Program-made: the position numbers and the translations under genes
Assembly: GCA_036264355.1 (NCBI GenBank)
Contig: DATARD010000080.1
Coordinates: 1 to 64,000 of the forward strand
DNA from: UBA5704 sp036264355
GTDB taxonomy: Bacteria; Acidobacteriota; Thermoanaerobaculia; Multivoradales; UBA5704
DNA: 64,000 bases
Direction: 5' to 3'
The notes under the pieces: generated by a model
Seen by the model: only the letters and a program-made list of their open reading frames with translations
What the model was told of the DNA's origin: nothing
The model's database searches: none
Part shown: positions 54,787 to 63,346 of the stretch, in pieces
Numbering within the stretch: the stretch's first letter is position 1
Layout of the letters: each line of letters begins with the position of its first letter

Positions 54787-56145
54787 GAGCGGCGCGACGT
54801 GGCGGATCTGGGTGCCCAGCGCGGCGCCGGTGAGCACCGCCAGGGTGACCGCGTTGGCCGGCATCGTCAAGCCGAAATCCAGCAGCTCGTGAAAACCGGC
54901 CGCGGCGAGGCAGCCCAGGATCGCCAGGGCGGCGGCCCGGTCTTCGGACCGGCTGCGGCTGCGCAGGAGGATGAGCAGGCGGCGCACCACCGGCACGCCG
55001 CCGGCCAGGACCAGGGCGAGCCCGAGAAGGCCCCCGGTGGCCGCGAGCTCGAGCAGATCGCTGTGGGCATGCCACCAGGTGCCCTGGAGCGCCGCCGGCT
55101 GCACCAGGGGGAACGCCTCGTGGAAGGAGCCCACGCCGGTGCCGAGGACCGGAAAGCGGGACCATAGATGCAACACCGCCCGATATTCAGTCAGCCGCCC
55201 CTGGAAGCTCACGTCGCCGGCACGGGTGTCGATGAACCGTCCCAGCCCCTCCCGCGCGCCGACTCCCGCGACGACCAGGCCCAGGCCGCAGAGAGCCACC
55301 CCCACGCCCCAGACGGCGCGCTGCCAGCGCCGGCGCGCCGCCGCCGCCGCAACGCTCTGGACGGTCACCGCCGCCGCCGCCGCCAGCAGGCCGGCGCGCG
55401 ATCCGCTGAGGACGAGCCCGGTGAGGAGGGTCAGGGCGCACAGCACCGGACCGGCGAGAAAGAGGATGCGGCGCTCCGGCTGCTCGTCGTCGCGGGTTCG
55501 CCGCAACGCCCACCAGCCCCAGGCGCTCACGACGCACAGCGCGATCTCGAGGAAGAGCGCCAGATGGTTCGGATTGACGAAGGTGCCGTGGAGGCGCGGG
55601 CTGCGCGGGACGTCGACGCCCCACAGGGTGGGCGCCCGGACATACTGCGCGCGGGCACCGAAGAAAGTCTGGAAGATGCCGCCCAGGATCACCGCGCCGG
55701 CGACCCAGCGGCGCGTCGCCCGCCAGCCGGCCGCCGCGCCGGCGAGCAAGGCGGCTGCCAACGCCGCCCATTGCATTGCCGCCGCCTGCGACGCGCCGGG
55801 CGCCAGGCTCAGGTAGAGGTGCTCGACGGCCACCTGCGGCAGCGCGGCGGCGCGGACCGCGACGGCGGCGTGCTGCGGCGAGAGGAAGGAGACGGCGAAC
55901 GCCGGCCAGGGCAACGACTGGAGGAACGCGAGGAGGGCGACCGCCGCCAACGCCGCGGCGGGCAGCAGCGCCGGGCGCAGCCGCCTGCCGTCGCGCAGGG
56001 CGGCCGCGGCCAGGGCCAGGGCGATGAAGCAGCCGGTCTGGAGGATCGCCACCGCCCACGGGGTGGCGCTGGCGAACGGCAGCGGCGCCCAGAGGATGAG
56101 GAGAGTGAGGAGAGCGGTGAGCGCCGATCCCGAATGGCGTATCAT
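54634..56145 (-). CDS. O-antigen ligase/polymerase-like membrane protein
   Basis: 503 residues from ATG 56145 with about 11-12 hydrophobic segments. The Wzy/WaaL-type signature is the large periplasmic loop between LTEYRAVLHLWSRFPVLGTG and the helix after WWHAHSDLLELAATGGLLGL; the conserved histidine in the AHSDLLE motif is present. GTFVNPNHLALFLEIAL is also typical. It would polymerise or ligate polysaccharide repeat units at the periplasmic face. The last 48 residues (TRRHRPAGHGLELDQVDAPA and on) are polar and encoded opposite the end of the TPR-like gene, probably a read-through extension. The start is only 36 bases from the divergent beta-barrel gene. Confidence 0.85.
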   Translation of the reverse strand: MIRHSGSALTALLTLLILWAPLPFASATPWAVAILQTGCFIALALAAAALRDGRRLRPALLPAAALAAVALLAFLQSLPWPAFAVSFLSPQHAAVAVRAAALPQVAVEHLYLSLAPGASQAAAMQWAALAAALLAGAAAGWRATRRWVAGAVILGGIFQTFFGARAQYVRAPTLWGVDVPRSPRLHGTFVNPNHLALFLEIALCVVSAWGWWALRRTRDDEQPERRILFLAGPVLCALTLLTGLVLSGSRAGLLAAAAAVTVQSVAAAAARRRWQRAVWGVGVALCGLGLVVAGVGAREGLGRFIDTRAGDVSFQGRLTEYRAVLHLWSRFPVLGTGVGSFHEAFPLVQPAALQGTWWHAHSDLLELAATGGLLGLALVLAGGVPVVRRLLILLRSRSRSEDRAAALAILGCLAAAGFHELLDFGLTMPANAVTLAVLTGAALGTQIRHVAPLSPETQRTRRHRPAGHGLELDQVDAPADRQAGDERSSRARRRRTEQRPVEP

Positions 56146-56181
56146 GGCGCCGCGTTCTGCCGCACCAGAGTGAGGGAGATC

Positions 56182-57489
56182 ATGCGCCGCAAGCACCGGT
56201 TGTCGATTCACTTGTCGATTCAGACGTTGACTCAGATGTTGGGGGTTCTATTGGTCCTGTGCGCCGGAGCCGCCGGCGCGCAATTCAACCAGTATACCGC
56301 CCCAGGGGGACCGCAGGACCGTCCGGAGACCCGGGACGAGCGCTTGAAGCGAGAGCTCGCGGACGCGCACTACCACCTGGGTCCCGTCCGCATCGCGCCG
56401 ATCCTGGGAGTCAAAGACATCGCCTACGTGCGCGACATCTTCGACAACGGCGCCGCCGTTCCCGCGGACGTCACCACCACCGTGATCGGCGGCGCCCGCG
56501 CCTATCTGCGCACCGGGCCCAAGATGACCTGGATCGCCACCCTCGAGCCGGAGTACGTCTGGTGGCGGCGGCGCACCGAGGCGCGGCGCCTCAACCTGAG
56601 CTACGGGATCGAGGGCCTCGGTCTGTTCAACCGCGTCTTCGTCGGCGTCTCGGCGCACCGCACCGAGGATCAGCGCATCCTAACCCCGGAGGTGCCGGAG
56701 CTGGCGCCGGCGCGCAGCGACGAAGCCGAGGCGACCGTCGAGGTCAAGGTCACCGGCTCGGTCTACGCCTTCCTCAGCGGCCGGGCAGGTCGAGAGAAGA
56801 ACCTGGTGGACAACTTCCTCAGCGATCCGGCGCTTCGCGCGACCGCCCGCCTGGACCGCACCGAGGAGGTCGTCCGCTCCGGCCTGCGCTGGCGCCCCCG
56901 CGACGGCTGGACGATCGGTCTCGGCGCCGAGCATTCGCAGACCAATTTCGCGCGCCGGGTGGACGACAGCTCCAACCGCGGCACCGCTCCGGTGGTCGAG
57001 CTGTCGATCGACCGCGACCAGATCTTCATCCAGGTCGATGCGGCGGCGCGCTCGCTGACCGCCCGCCAGGGATCGCGCTTCGTCGACTTCAACGGCGTCA
57101 CCGGCACCGCCGGCGTGTCGTACCGGCCGCGGCGCAGCTTCGAGACCTGGGTGTACGGCAGCCGCAACCTGATCTACTCGTTGTCGCCGGACTACCCTTA
57201 CCTGGACGACGAGCGGGTCGGCGTCGCGTTGGGCGTGGGCGGCGGCGGCCGCTTCGCCACCCGCTTTTTCGCGGAGACCGGCCGCGAGCAGTACACCCCC
57301 TTCTCCGCGCTGGCGCCGGACCGCAAGGATGACCTGCGCGCCTTTGGGGGCTCGTTGCGCTTTTTCGCCACCCAACGCCTGACCTTCGTCGCGCAGGTGA
57401 CGCGCACCCGCTTCCTCTCCAACCTCCCCGGCAACGACCGCTCCTACTCCGCGGGAGGGATCTCCCTCACCTGGGGTGGCGTGCTCTAG
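56182..57489 (+). CDS. Outer-membrane beta-barrel protein of the polysaccharide locus
   Basis: 435-residue exported protein: signal peptide (MLGVLLVLCAGAAGAQF), then alternating amphipathic strands ending in an aromatic/hydrophobic last strand (SAGGISLTWGGVL), as in outer-membrane barrels of exopolysaccharide loci. TGAGGGAG precedes ATG 56182. First rightward gene of the export operon. It may be the outer-membrane secretion pore or an anchor for polymer. No family name is certain. Confidence 0.7.
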   Translation: MRRKHRLSIHLSIQTLTQMLGVLLVLCAGAAGAQFNQYTAPGGPQDRPETRDERLKRELADAHYHLGPVRIAPILGVKDIAYVRDIFDNGAAVPADVTTTVIGGARAYLRTGPKMTWIATLEPEYVWWRRRTEARRLNLSYGIEGLGLFNRVFVGVSAHRTEDQRILTPEVPELAPARSDEAEATVEVKVTGSVYAFLSGRAGREKNLVDNFLSDPALRATARLDRTEEVVRSGLRWRPRDGWTIGLGAEHSQTNFARRVDDSSNRGTAPVVELSIDRDQIFIQVDAAARSLTARQGSRFVDFNGVTGTAGVSYRPRRSFETWVYGSRNLIYSLSPDYPYLDDERVGVALGVGGGGRFATRFFAETGREQYTPFSALAPDRKDDLRAFGGSLRFFATQRLTFVAQVTRTRFLSNLPGNDRSYSAGGISLTWGGVL

Positions 57490-57599
57490 AGACCGGCGGC
57501 GATCCCAGCTTTTGCTGTTCCGCTTCTCCTGTCTCCGCGGCAGGTGCTGGAGAAGCCGTCAACTTCGTTGTAAGCTATTGTCTGGTAAGGTGTCATCCG

Positions 57600-58439
57600 A
57601 TGAAGCCCCCAGCTCTCGCTCTGTCCGCTCTGCTCGCCGCCGTGCTCCTGTCTGCGGTGCCGGTTTCCGCGCAGAGTCACAACCCCGGCTACCGGATCGG
57701 CCCCCGTGACCTTCTGGAGGTCAAGATCTTCGAGGCTCCCGAGCTCAGCGGCACCCGGCGCGTCAATGAAGAAGGGAAGCTCAGCTTCTCCCCGGCGGGC
57801 GACGTCGACGTCGCCGGGCTCACCGAGCCCGAGGCGGCGCAGAAGATCAAGGAGCTCCTCGAGGCGAAGTCGCTGGTCAAGGCCTCCGTGTCGGTGCTGG
57901 TGCAGGAGTTCCGCTCCCGTCCCATCGCCGTCCTCGGCGCCGTCCACCAGCCGGGCAACCTCGCCTTCTCCGGCCGTTGGACCTTGCTGGAGGCGTTGAC
58001 CGCGGCCGGCGGCGTCACCGACGGCCATGGCAGCCTGGTCTACGTCCTGCGGCGGTCTGACAACGGCCTGTCGGACCAGATCGGCATTCCGCTGGAAGAC
58101 CTGATCGCGCGCGCCAATCCGAAAGCCAACATTCCGATCTTCGCGGGCGACCTGATCAACGTGCCCTCCGCGGTCGATGTGACGATCTACTGCCTCGGCC
58201 AGTTCCACCAGCCGGGCGCCTTGACGTTCAGGAGTGCGGAGCGGGTCACGCTGCTCGGCGTGATCGCCCGTGCCGGCGGGCTCACCGACCGCGCCTCCAG
58301 CAAGATCCTCATCAAACGCGATGGCCGCTCCGGGAAAGCCGAGATCAACGCGGACTACAAGAAGATCCTCGCTGGCAAGGAACCGGACGTCGAGCTGCAG
58401 TCCGGCGACGTCATCGTCGTCAAGGAGTCCTTTTTTTGA
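57600..58439 (+). CDS. Polysaccharide export protein (Wza-like, SLBB)
   Basis: 279-residue periplasmic/outer-membrane export protein. Signal peptide (ALALSALLAAVLLSAVPVSA), poly-export domain (GYRIGPRDLLEVKIFEAPEL, FSPAGDVDVAGLTEPEAAQK), then two SLBB domains (IAVLGAVHQPGNLAFSGRWT and TIYCLGQFHQPGALTFRSAE). No lipobox cysteine is visible after the signal. It opens the outer membrane for polymer, working with the Wzc-like kinase that starts on its stop codon (TTGA). Confidence 0.93.
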   Translation: MKPPALALSALLAAVLLSAVPVSAQSHNPGYRIGPRDLLEVKIFEAPELSGTRRVNEEGKLSFSPAGDVDVAGLTEPEAAQKIKELLEAKSLVKASVSVLVQEFRSRPIAVLGAVHQPGNLAFSGRWTLLEALTAAGGVTDGHGSLVYVLRRSDNGLSDQIGIPLEDLIARANPKANIPIFAGDLINVPSAVDVTIYCLGQFHQPGALTFRSAERVTLLGVIARAGGLTDRASSKILIKRDGRSGKAEINADYKKILAGKEPDVELQSGDVIVVKESFF

Positions 58440-60799
58440 TCGCCCCGATCTCCTCCCTGCCGCCGGACGAGCCGGCCGGCCTGAAGCCTCCCGAGCCCGA
58501 ATTCGAGCTCAACCTGTCGGAATACGTCACCATGGTGCGGCGGCACTGGAAGCTGCTCGCCGTGACCTGCCTGCTCTCCCTGGCCGCCGCCGGCATCCAT
58601 TACGCGATCACCCCGAAGCAGTTCCAGGCCTCCTCGACGATCCAGATCGAGCGCCGCAACATGTCGCCGGTGGGCACCGGGCAGAATCCCTGGCTCGAAA
58701 ACTATTGGAACATGGAGTTCTATCCCACCCAGTATGAGCTGCTGCAGAGCCGCGGCCTGGCGGAGCGGGTGGTCAAGAGCCTGGACCTGATGAGCGATCC
58801 GGCGTTCAATCCCGGCGCCGGCCCGGCGCGCGACGGCAAGAAGGGGACCACCGCGGAGGACGATCAGGCGACCCTCGGCCGCCTCGCCGATCAGCTCCGC
58901 GGCGCTTTGGCCGTCGACCCGGTGCGCAACACCCAGCTCGTCCGTATCTCGTTCCAGGCCGCCACTCCGGAGTTCGCCGCCCGTGCCGCCAACGGCTTCG
59001 CGCAGGCCTTCATCGACATGGGAGTGGAGGACCGCTTCGCCTCGGCCGGCAAGGCGTCGAGCTTCCTCGGCACCCAGATCGAGACCCTGAAGCAGGAGAT
59101 CTCCGACAAGGAGTCGCAGCTCCAGGCGTTCAGCCGGCGCAGCGACATCATCACTCTCGATCCGGGGGCGAACGTCGTCCTCAAGCGCCTCGAGTCGCTC
59201 AATTCGAGCCTGATGGAGGCCAAGAAGACGCGCATCGAGAAGGAGGCCCGTTACCACGAGGTGATGACCTCTCCACCGGAGACGGTGGCGGACAGCCTGT
59301 CCGGCGGCGTGGTGAGCGGCCTGCGCTCCGAGCAGCTCCACCTGGAGCGCGATTACGACGCCAAGCTCAAGACGTTCAAGCCGGACTGGCCCGAGATGGT
59401 CTCCTTGAAGACGCAGATCGACAAGGGCAAACAGCATCTCGACGGTCTGGTCAAAGAGATGCTCACGAAGGCGCGCGACAGCGCCAACGCCGACTACCAG
59501 TCGGCGCTGCGCCAGGAGCAGTCGCTGGAGTCGGAGCTGACGCAGAGCAAGAAGCAGGCGATCGACCAGAGCTCGGCGGCGGTTCAGTTCACCAACCTCA
59601 AGGTGGAGATCCAGACCCGCCGTGAGCTGCTCGATCAACTGATGCGCCAGCAGTCCGAGACCGAGGTGGCGGTGCGGCTGCAGGACACCCGCCAGTCGAA
59701 CATCCGCATCATCGACCAGGCCCTGGTGCCCGGCGGCCCGTCCCAGCCGTCGCTGCGCAAGGACCTCACCTACGGCATCCTCGTCGGTCTCCTGCTCGGC
59801 ATCGGCGCCGCGCTCCTCATCGAGTTCCTCGACCGCACTCTCAAATCGCCCGAGGAGATCGAGCGGCGCCTCGGTCTGCCCACTCTCGGCGTGGTGCAGG
59901 ACATCGCGGAGATCGGCAAGACGTACGGCTACTACTCGGCCTACGCCTATGCCTCCGGCTACGGCTACGGTCACGGCAGCCCGCCCGCGGGCGCCGGGAG
60001 CTCCGGCGAACGGTCGCGGGTGCGCGCCAGCCGCAACGCGCCCGCCGGTTGGCTGGAGAAGAAAAAGGCTCCGCCGGCCGGCTCGGCGCAGATCGAGCTG
60101 GTGCCGCACGACCGGCCGCGCACGCTGATCTCCGAGGCCTACCGTTCGCTGCGCACGGCGCTGCTCCTGTCGAGCGCCCGCGAGATCAAGCTGATCGGGG
60201 TCACCTCGGCGGTCGCCGGCGAGGGGAAGACCGCCACCGCCTCCAACCTGGCGGTGGTGCTGGCGCAGCTCGGCCGCCCGGTGCTGATCGTCGACTGCGA
60301 CCTGCGCAAACCGCGCCTGCACCAGGTCTTCCACCTCTCCAACCGGATCGGGCTGGTCAACCAGCTCACCGGCACCGCCGATGCGGAGGCGGTGATCCTT
60401 CCCACCGAGGTGCCGAACCTGTGGGTCGTCCCCTCGGGGCCGACGCCGCCCAATCCGTCGGAGCTGCTGGCTTCCGAGCGGATGCGCGAATGGCTGCACG
60501 CCATGCGCGAGCGGTTCGCCTACGTGATCATCGACACGCCGCCGGCCCTGGCGGTCACCGACGCCACCCTGGTCGGCGTGCTGGTCGACGGCATGGTCCT
60601 CACCCTGCGCTGCCAGAAGGTGACGCGGGAGGAGGCGCGGGTCTGCCGCGACCGTCTGCGCCAGGCCGACATCAAGATCCTCGGCGCGGTGCTCAACCGC
60701 TACCGCTCGTTCCAGGCGGGTGTGGCCAAAGGATACAAGTACTACGAGGCCTACGGCGCTGAAGAGAGCGAGCCGTCGAAGGCCGGCTCCGCCGCCTGA
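58436..60799 (+). CDS. Wzc-like polysaccharide co-polymerase / BY-kinase
   Basis: 787-residue inner-membrane chain-length regulator and tyrosine autokinase. Two transmembrane helices (LLAVTCLLSLAAAGIHYAI near residue 40; GILVLLLGIGAALLI-like near 450) bracket a periplasmic Wzz domain with long coiled coil (residues about 200-390). The cytoplasmic kinase has Walker A GVTSAVAGEGKTATASNLA (about 587-605), Walker A' LIVDCDLRKPRLHQVF and Walker B YVIIDTPPALAVTDA. Tyrosines cluster both in the linker before the kinase (GYYSAYAYASGYGYGHG, from about residue 498) and at the C-terminus (GYKYYEAYG). The TTG start overlaps the upstream TGA. Its stop overlaps the phosphatase start. Confidence 0.92.
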   Translation: MIAPISSLPPDEPAGLKPPEPEFELNLSEYVTMVRRHWKLLAVTCLLSLAAAGIHYAITPKQFQASSTIQIERRNMSPVGTGQNPWLENYWNMEFYPTQYELLQSRGLAERVVKSLDLMSDPAFNPGAGPARDGKKGTTAEDDQATLGRLADQLRGALAVDPVRNTQLVRISFQAATPEFAARAANGFAQAFIDMGVEDRFASAGKASSFLGTQIETLKQEISDKESQLQAFSRRSDIITLDPGANVVLKRLESLNSSLMEAKKTRIEKEARYHEVMTSPPETVADSLSGGVVSGLRSEQLHLERDYDAKLKTFKPDWPEMVSLKTQIDKGKQHLDGLVKEMLTKARDSANADYQSALRQEQSLESELTQSKKQAIDQSSAAVQFTNLKVEIQTRRELLDQLMRQQSETEVAVRLQDTRQSNIRIIDQALVPGGPSQPSLRKDLTYGILVGLLLGIGAALLIEFLDRTLKSPEEIERRLGLPTLGVVQDIAEIGKTYGYYSAYAYASGYGYGHGSPPAGAGSSGERSRVRASRNAPAGWLEKKKAPPAGSAQIELVPHDRPRTLISEAYRSLRTALLLSSAREIKLIGVTSAVAGEGKTATASNLAVVLAQLGRPVLIVDCDLRKPRLHQVFHLSNRIGLVNQLTGTADAEAVILPTEVPNLWVVPSGPTPPNPSELLASERMREWLHAMRERFAYVIIDTPPALAVTDATLVGVLVDGMVLTLRCQKVTREEARVCRDRLRQADIKILGAVLNRYRSFQAGVAKGYKYYEAYGAEESEPSKAGSAA

Positions 60800-61563
60800 T
60801 GATCGACCTGCACTGTCACATCCTCCCCGGCGTCGACGACGGCGCGCGGACCCTGGACGAAGCCGTCGCGATGTGCCGCCTGGCCGCCGCGGACGGCTGC
60901 GAGGCGATGATCGCGACGCCGCACCAGCGCCGCGGCGAGTGGTGGAACGACGACCGCGAGCTGCTCCAGGGGCTCGCCCGCGACCTCCAGGCGGCGGTGG
61001 GCCCGGCCCTCGAGACACCCTTCCGGGTCGCTCTCGGCGGCGAGATCCACGTCGGACCTGGGCTCCTCGAAGAGATCGAGCGGATCTCCTCCGGCGCCGG
61101 CGGCGCCCTCCTGCCGCTTGCCGGCTCACGCTATCTGCTGATCGAGTTCGACCCGCTGGACACGCCGGTGCAGGCGGCCGACCTGGTCCACGAGCTCGCC
61201 GTCTCCGGCTGGCGGCCGGTGATCGCGCATCCGGAGCTCATCCCCTGGCTGGCCAGGGGGAAGGCGCTGCTCGCTCACCTGGTTGCGCTGGGCGCGACGG
61301 TCCAGGTGACGGCGATGAGCCTGACCGGCGACTTCGGGCGCCGCCCGCAGACCGACGCCCTCGCCTTTCTCGACGCCGGCCTGGTGCACTTCGTCGCCAG
61401 CGACTCGCACAGCCCGCGGCGGCGCCCGCCCGGCCTCTCCCGGGCCTATCAGGCGATCGCGGCGCGGCGCGGCGACGCGGTCGCCCGGCGGCTGACCACC
61501 GACAATCCGCGGGCGGTGCTCGAAAACCGGCCGCTGCCTGCCATCGTCGAAGGGGAAGCATGA
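60799..61563 (+). CDS. CpsB/CapC-type PHP tyrosine phosphatase
   Basis: 254-residue metal-dependent phosphatase of the PHP fold: MIDLHCHILPGVDDGARTLD (metal ligands HxH), MIATPHQRRGEWWND, the LGGEIHVGPG site, PVIAHPELIPW and FVASDSHSPRRRPPG. It removes phosphate from the Wzc-like kinase directly upstream, cycling polymer assembly. Starts on the kinase stop (TGATGA) and overlaps the next start. Confidence 0.93.
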   Translation: MIDLHCHILPGVDDGARTLDEAVAMCRLAAADGCEAMIATPHQRRGEWWNDDRELLQGLARDLQAAVGPALETPFRVALGGEIHVGPGLLEEIERISSGAGGALLPLAGSRYLLIEFDPLDTPVQAADLVHELAVSGWRPVIAHPELIPWLARGKALLAHLVALGATVQVTAMSLTGDFGRRPQTDALAFLDAGLVHFVASDSHSPRRRPPGLSRAYQAIAARRGDAVARRLTTDNPRAVLENRPLPAIVEGEA

Positions 61564-62546
61564 GATCCGTCCTGCCGGCCGCCGTTACGCTCCTTCTCGC
61601 CGCCGCCGGTCCCCTCCTGGCTGTGGATCCCTTCTACCAGGAGCTCTACCGCGACGGCAACCTGGCCTACGACCGGGGCGATGCCGGCGGCGCGGCGCGT
61701 ACCCTGCGCCTCGCCTGCTTCGGCATGCTGGACGAGCCGAAGCTCCTCGGCGGCTGCCTGGCCCGCTTGGCGCTCGCCCAGGACAAAGCCACCGACCTCG
61801 AAGGCTTCCGCGAAACCTTCGTCCGCCTCGCCGACGTCGAGGAGCGCTTCCAGGGGTACAGCCAGGCCGATCTGCCGGCGGAGGTCCGCGGCGCGCTGGA
61901 GCAGAAGATCGGAGCGCACATCCCGGCGGCGACGCTCGAAAGCTCGCCGCCGGTCTTCCGTGCCTTGGCGAAGCGACCGGCGCAGCAGGCCGCTCCGCCG
62001 GCGGGCAAGCCGGCGGCGAAGCCGCGGTCTCCCCCCCAGCCGGCCCTCTCGGCGGCTCCCCCCGCCAAACCGCCGGCGGCGCCGGAGACGAAACCGGCAG
62101 GGACGAAGCCGGCGGGGACGGTGACGGCTGGGCCGGGAACGCCGGCAACACCGCCCGTGCCGGCGGCGCGCTCCCTGTCCGAGGAGGAGAAGGGAAAGCT
62201 CGAAAGCGTGCGCAAGTCTCTCGGCGAGACGGGCAAAGGGAAGGAGCTGCGGCAGGCCTTCCAGACCGCGCGCGAGGTGGCCGACGCGCACCCCGAGGCC
62301 GTCGACGCGCAGCGTCTGGCCGGCGAGGCCGCCTACCGGCTCTCGCTGTGGAGCGACGCCGTCTCCTACCTCCAGCGCGGCGGCGGTCTGCCGGACAGCG
62401 AGCCGGAGCTCCTCTTCTACCTCGCCGTCTCGCTCTACGAGTCGGGAAACCGGGCGGCGGCCACCGCGACCCTGAAGCGCTCGCTGCCCAATTTGCAACG
62501 TTCACCCTACGTCGATGCGTATGCGCGAAAGATTCTCGGCCAGTGA
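61560..62546 (+). CDS. Exported TPR-like protein with Pro/Ala linker
   Basis: 328-residue protein: signal peptide (VLPAAVTLLLAAAGPLLAVD), an N-terminal helical repeat pair (LYRDGNLAYDRGDAGGAART), and a Pro/Ala/Lys-rich linker of about 70 residues. A C-terminal TPR region follows (LRQAFQTAREVADAHPEAVD; LYESGNRAAATATLKRSL). ATG 61560 overlaps the phosphatase stop. Likely a periplasmic scaffold in polysaccharide export, by position only. Confidence 0.75.
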   Translation: MRSVLPAAVTLLLAAAGPLLAVDPFYQELYRDGNLAYDRGDAGGAARTLRLACFGMLDEPKLLGGCLARLALAQDKATDLEGFRETFVRLADVEERFQGYSQADLPAEVRGALEQKIGAHIPAATLESSPPVFRALAKRPAQQAAPPAGKPAAKPRSPPQPALSAAPPAKPPAAPETKPAGTKPAGTVTAGPGTPATPPVPAARSLSEEEKGKLESVRKSLGETGKGKELRQAFQTAREVADAHPEAVDAQRLAGEAAYRLSLWSDAVSYLQRGGGLPDSEPELLFYLAVSLYESGNRAAATATLKRSLPNLQRSPYVDAYARKILGQ

Positions 62547-62593
62547 CCGCCCATCTGGGGTAGAATCAGATGTCTGATAGAAGGGGAGGATCC

Positions 62594-63235
62594 ATGTCCG
62601 CCAAGACATATGCCTTGCTTGCCGCTCTGGTTCTCCTGAGCTCCGCCGCCACGCAGGCGTTGTCGTTCTCGGTTGAGCCGTTGAAGTGCGTGCCCAAAGA
62701 GGACAACGCCGTCATCCACGCCGCATTGTCGGCCGACGTTCCCGGCCAGACGCCGCGTCTCTATTTCCGCTGGCAGGGGCAGACGGACTTCTACTGGGTG
62801 GCCATGGAGACCGAGCCGGCGCACCGGCTGTGGGGGGTGATCCCCAAGCCCGAGAAGCGCAACGACCTGGTGGAGTACTACACGGCGCTGGTCGATCCGG
62901 AGGGCAAGGTCAGCGCCCGCTCGCCGAGCCAGACCGCCCGGGTCACCAATGACTGCAAGGCGCCGCTCAGCCCCAAGGAGCGCGGAGTCGCCGAGAACAT
63001 GACGATCGGCGAGACGACTCCCGAGCAGCAGGGGGCCAAGGTGGTCGGCTTCCTGTGCAAGGGCGTGGTCACCCGCGTCAATTCCCAGGGAATCCGCCGC
63101 AACGACGAGATCTGCGGTCCGTGCGCGGTGGTCTGGTGGGACCGCAAGGGCGTGCTCATCCCCGCCTTCGCCGGCGGCGTCGTCGGCGTCATCGTCACCG
63201 ATCGCAATCCGGAGCCTTCACCCTCGCGGCCATAG
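62594..63235 (+). CDS. Exported protein of unknown function, end of polysaccharide operon
   Basis: 213-residue protein: signal peptide (YALLAALVLLSSAATQALS), a beta-rich domain of immunoglobulin-like appearance (AVIHAALSADVPGQTPRLYF, FYWVAMETEPAHRLWGVI), cysteine pairs (CKGVV and EICGPCAVVWW) and a C-terminal hydrophobic stretch (GVLIPAFAGGVVGVIVTD) that may anchor it. AAGGGGAGG supports ATG 62594. Family not recognised. Confidence 0.7.
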   Translation: MSAKTYALLAALVLLSSAATQALSFSVEPLKCVPKEDNAVIHAALSADVPGQTPRLYFRWQGQTDFYWVAMETEPAHRLWGVIPKPEKRNDLVEYYTALVDPEGKVSARSPSQTARVTNDCKAPLSPKERGVAENMTIGETTPEQQGAKVVGFLCKGVVTRVNSQGIRRNDEICGPCAVVWWDRKGVLIPAFAGGVVGVIVTDRNPEPSPSRP

Positions 63236-63248
63236 CCGGACATCAGGT

Positions 63249-63314
63249 GCCGGGCACGATCCCGGCCGGCCCCGTTTTTGATTTCAGCCCGGGGACCCTC
63301 TTCGGCCCCCGGGC
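63249..63314 (+). terminator. Two hairpins after the polysaccharide operon
   Basis: GCCGGG (63249-63254) pairs with CCCGGC (63261-63266), followed after eight bases by TTTTTG. A second, longer stem GCCCGGGGACC (63287-63297) pairs with GGCCCCCGGGC (63304-63314), one mismatch. The first is the more terminator-like. They lie between the last operon gene and the sat gene. Confidence 0.5.
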
Positions 63315-63346
63315 GTCTATTTGTCTGTTTCACGTGAGGATTTCCC

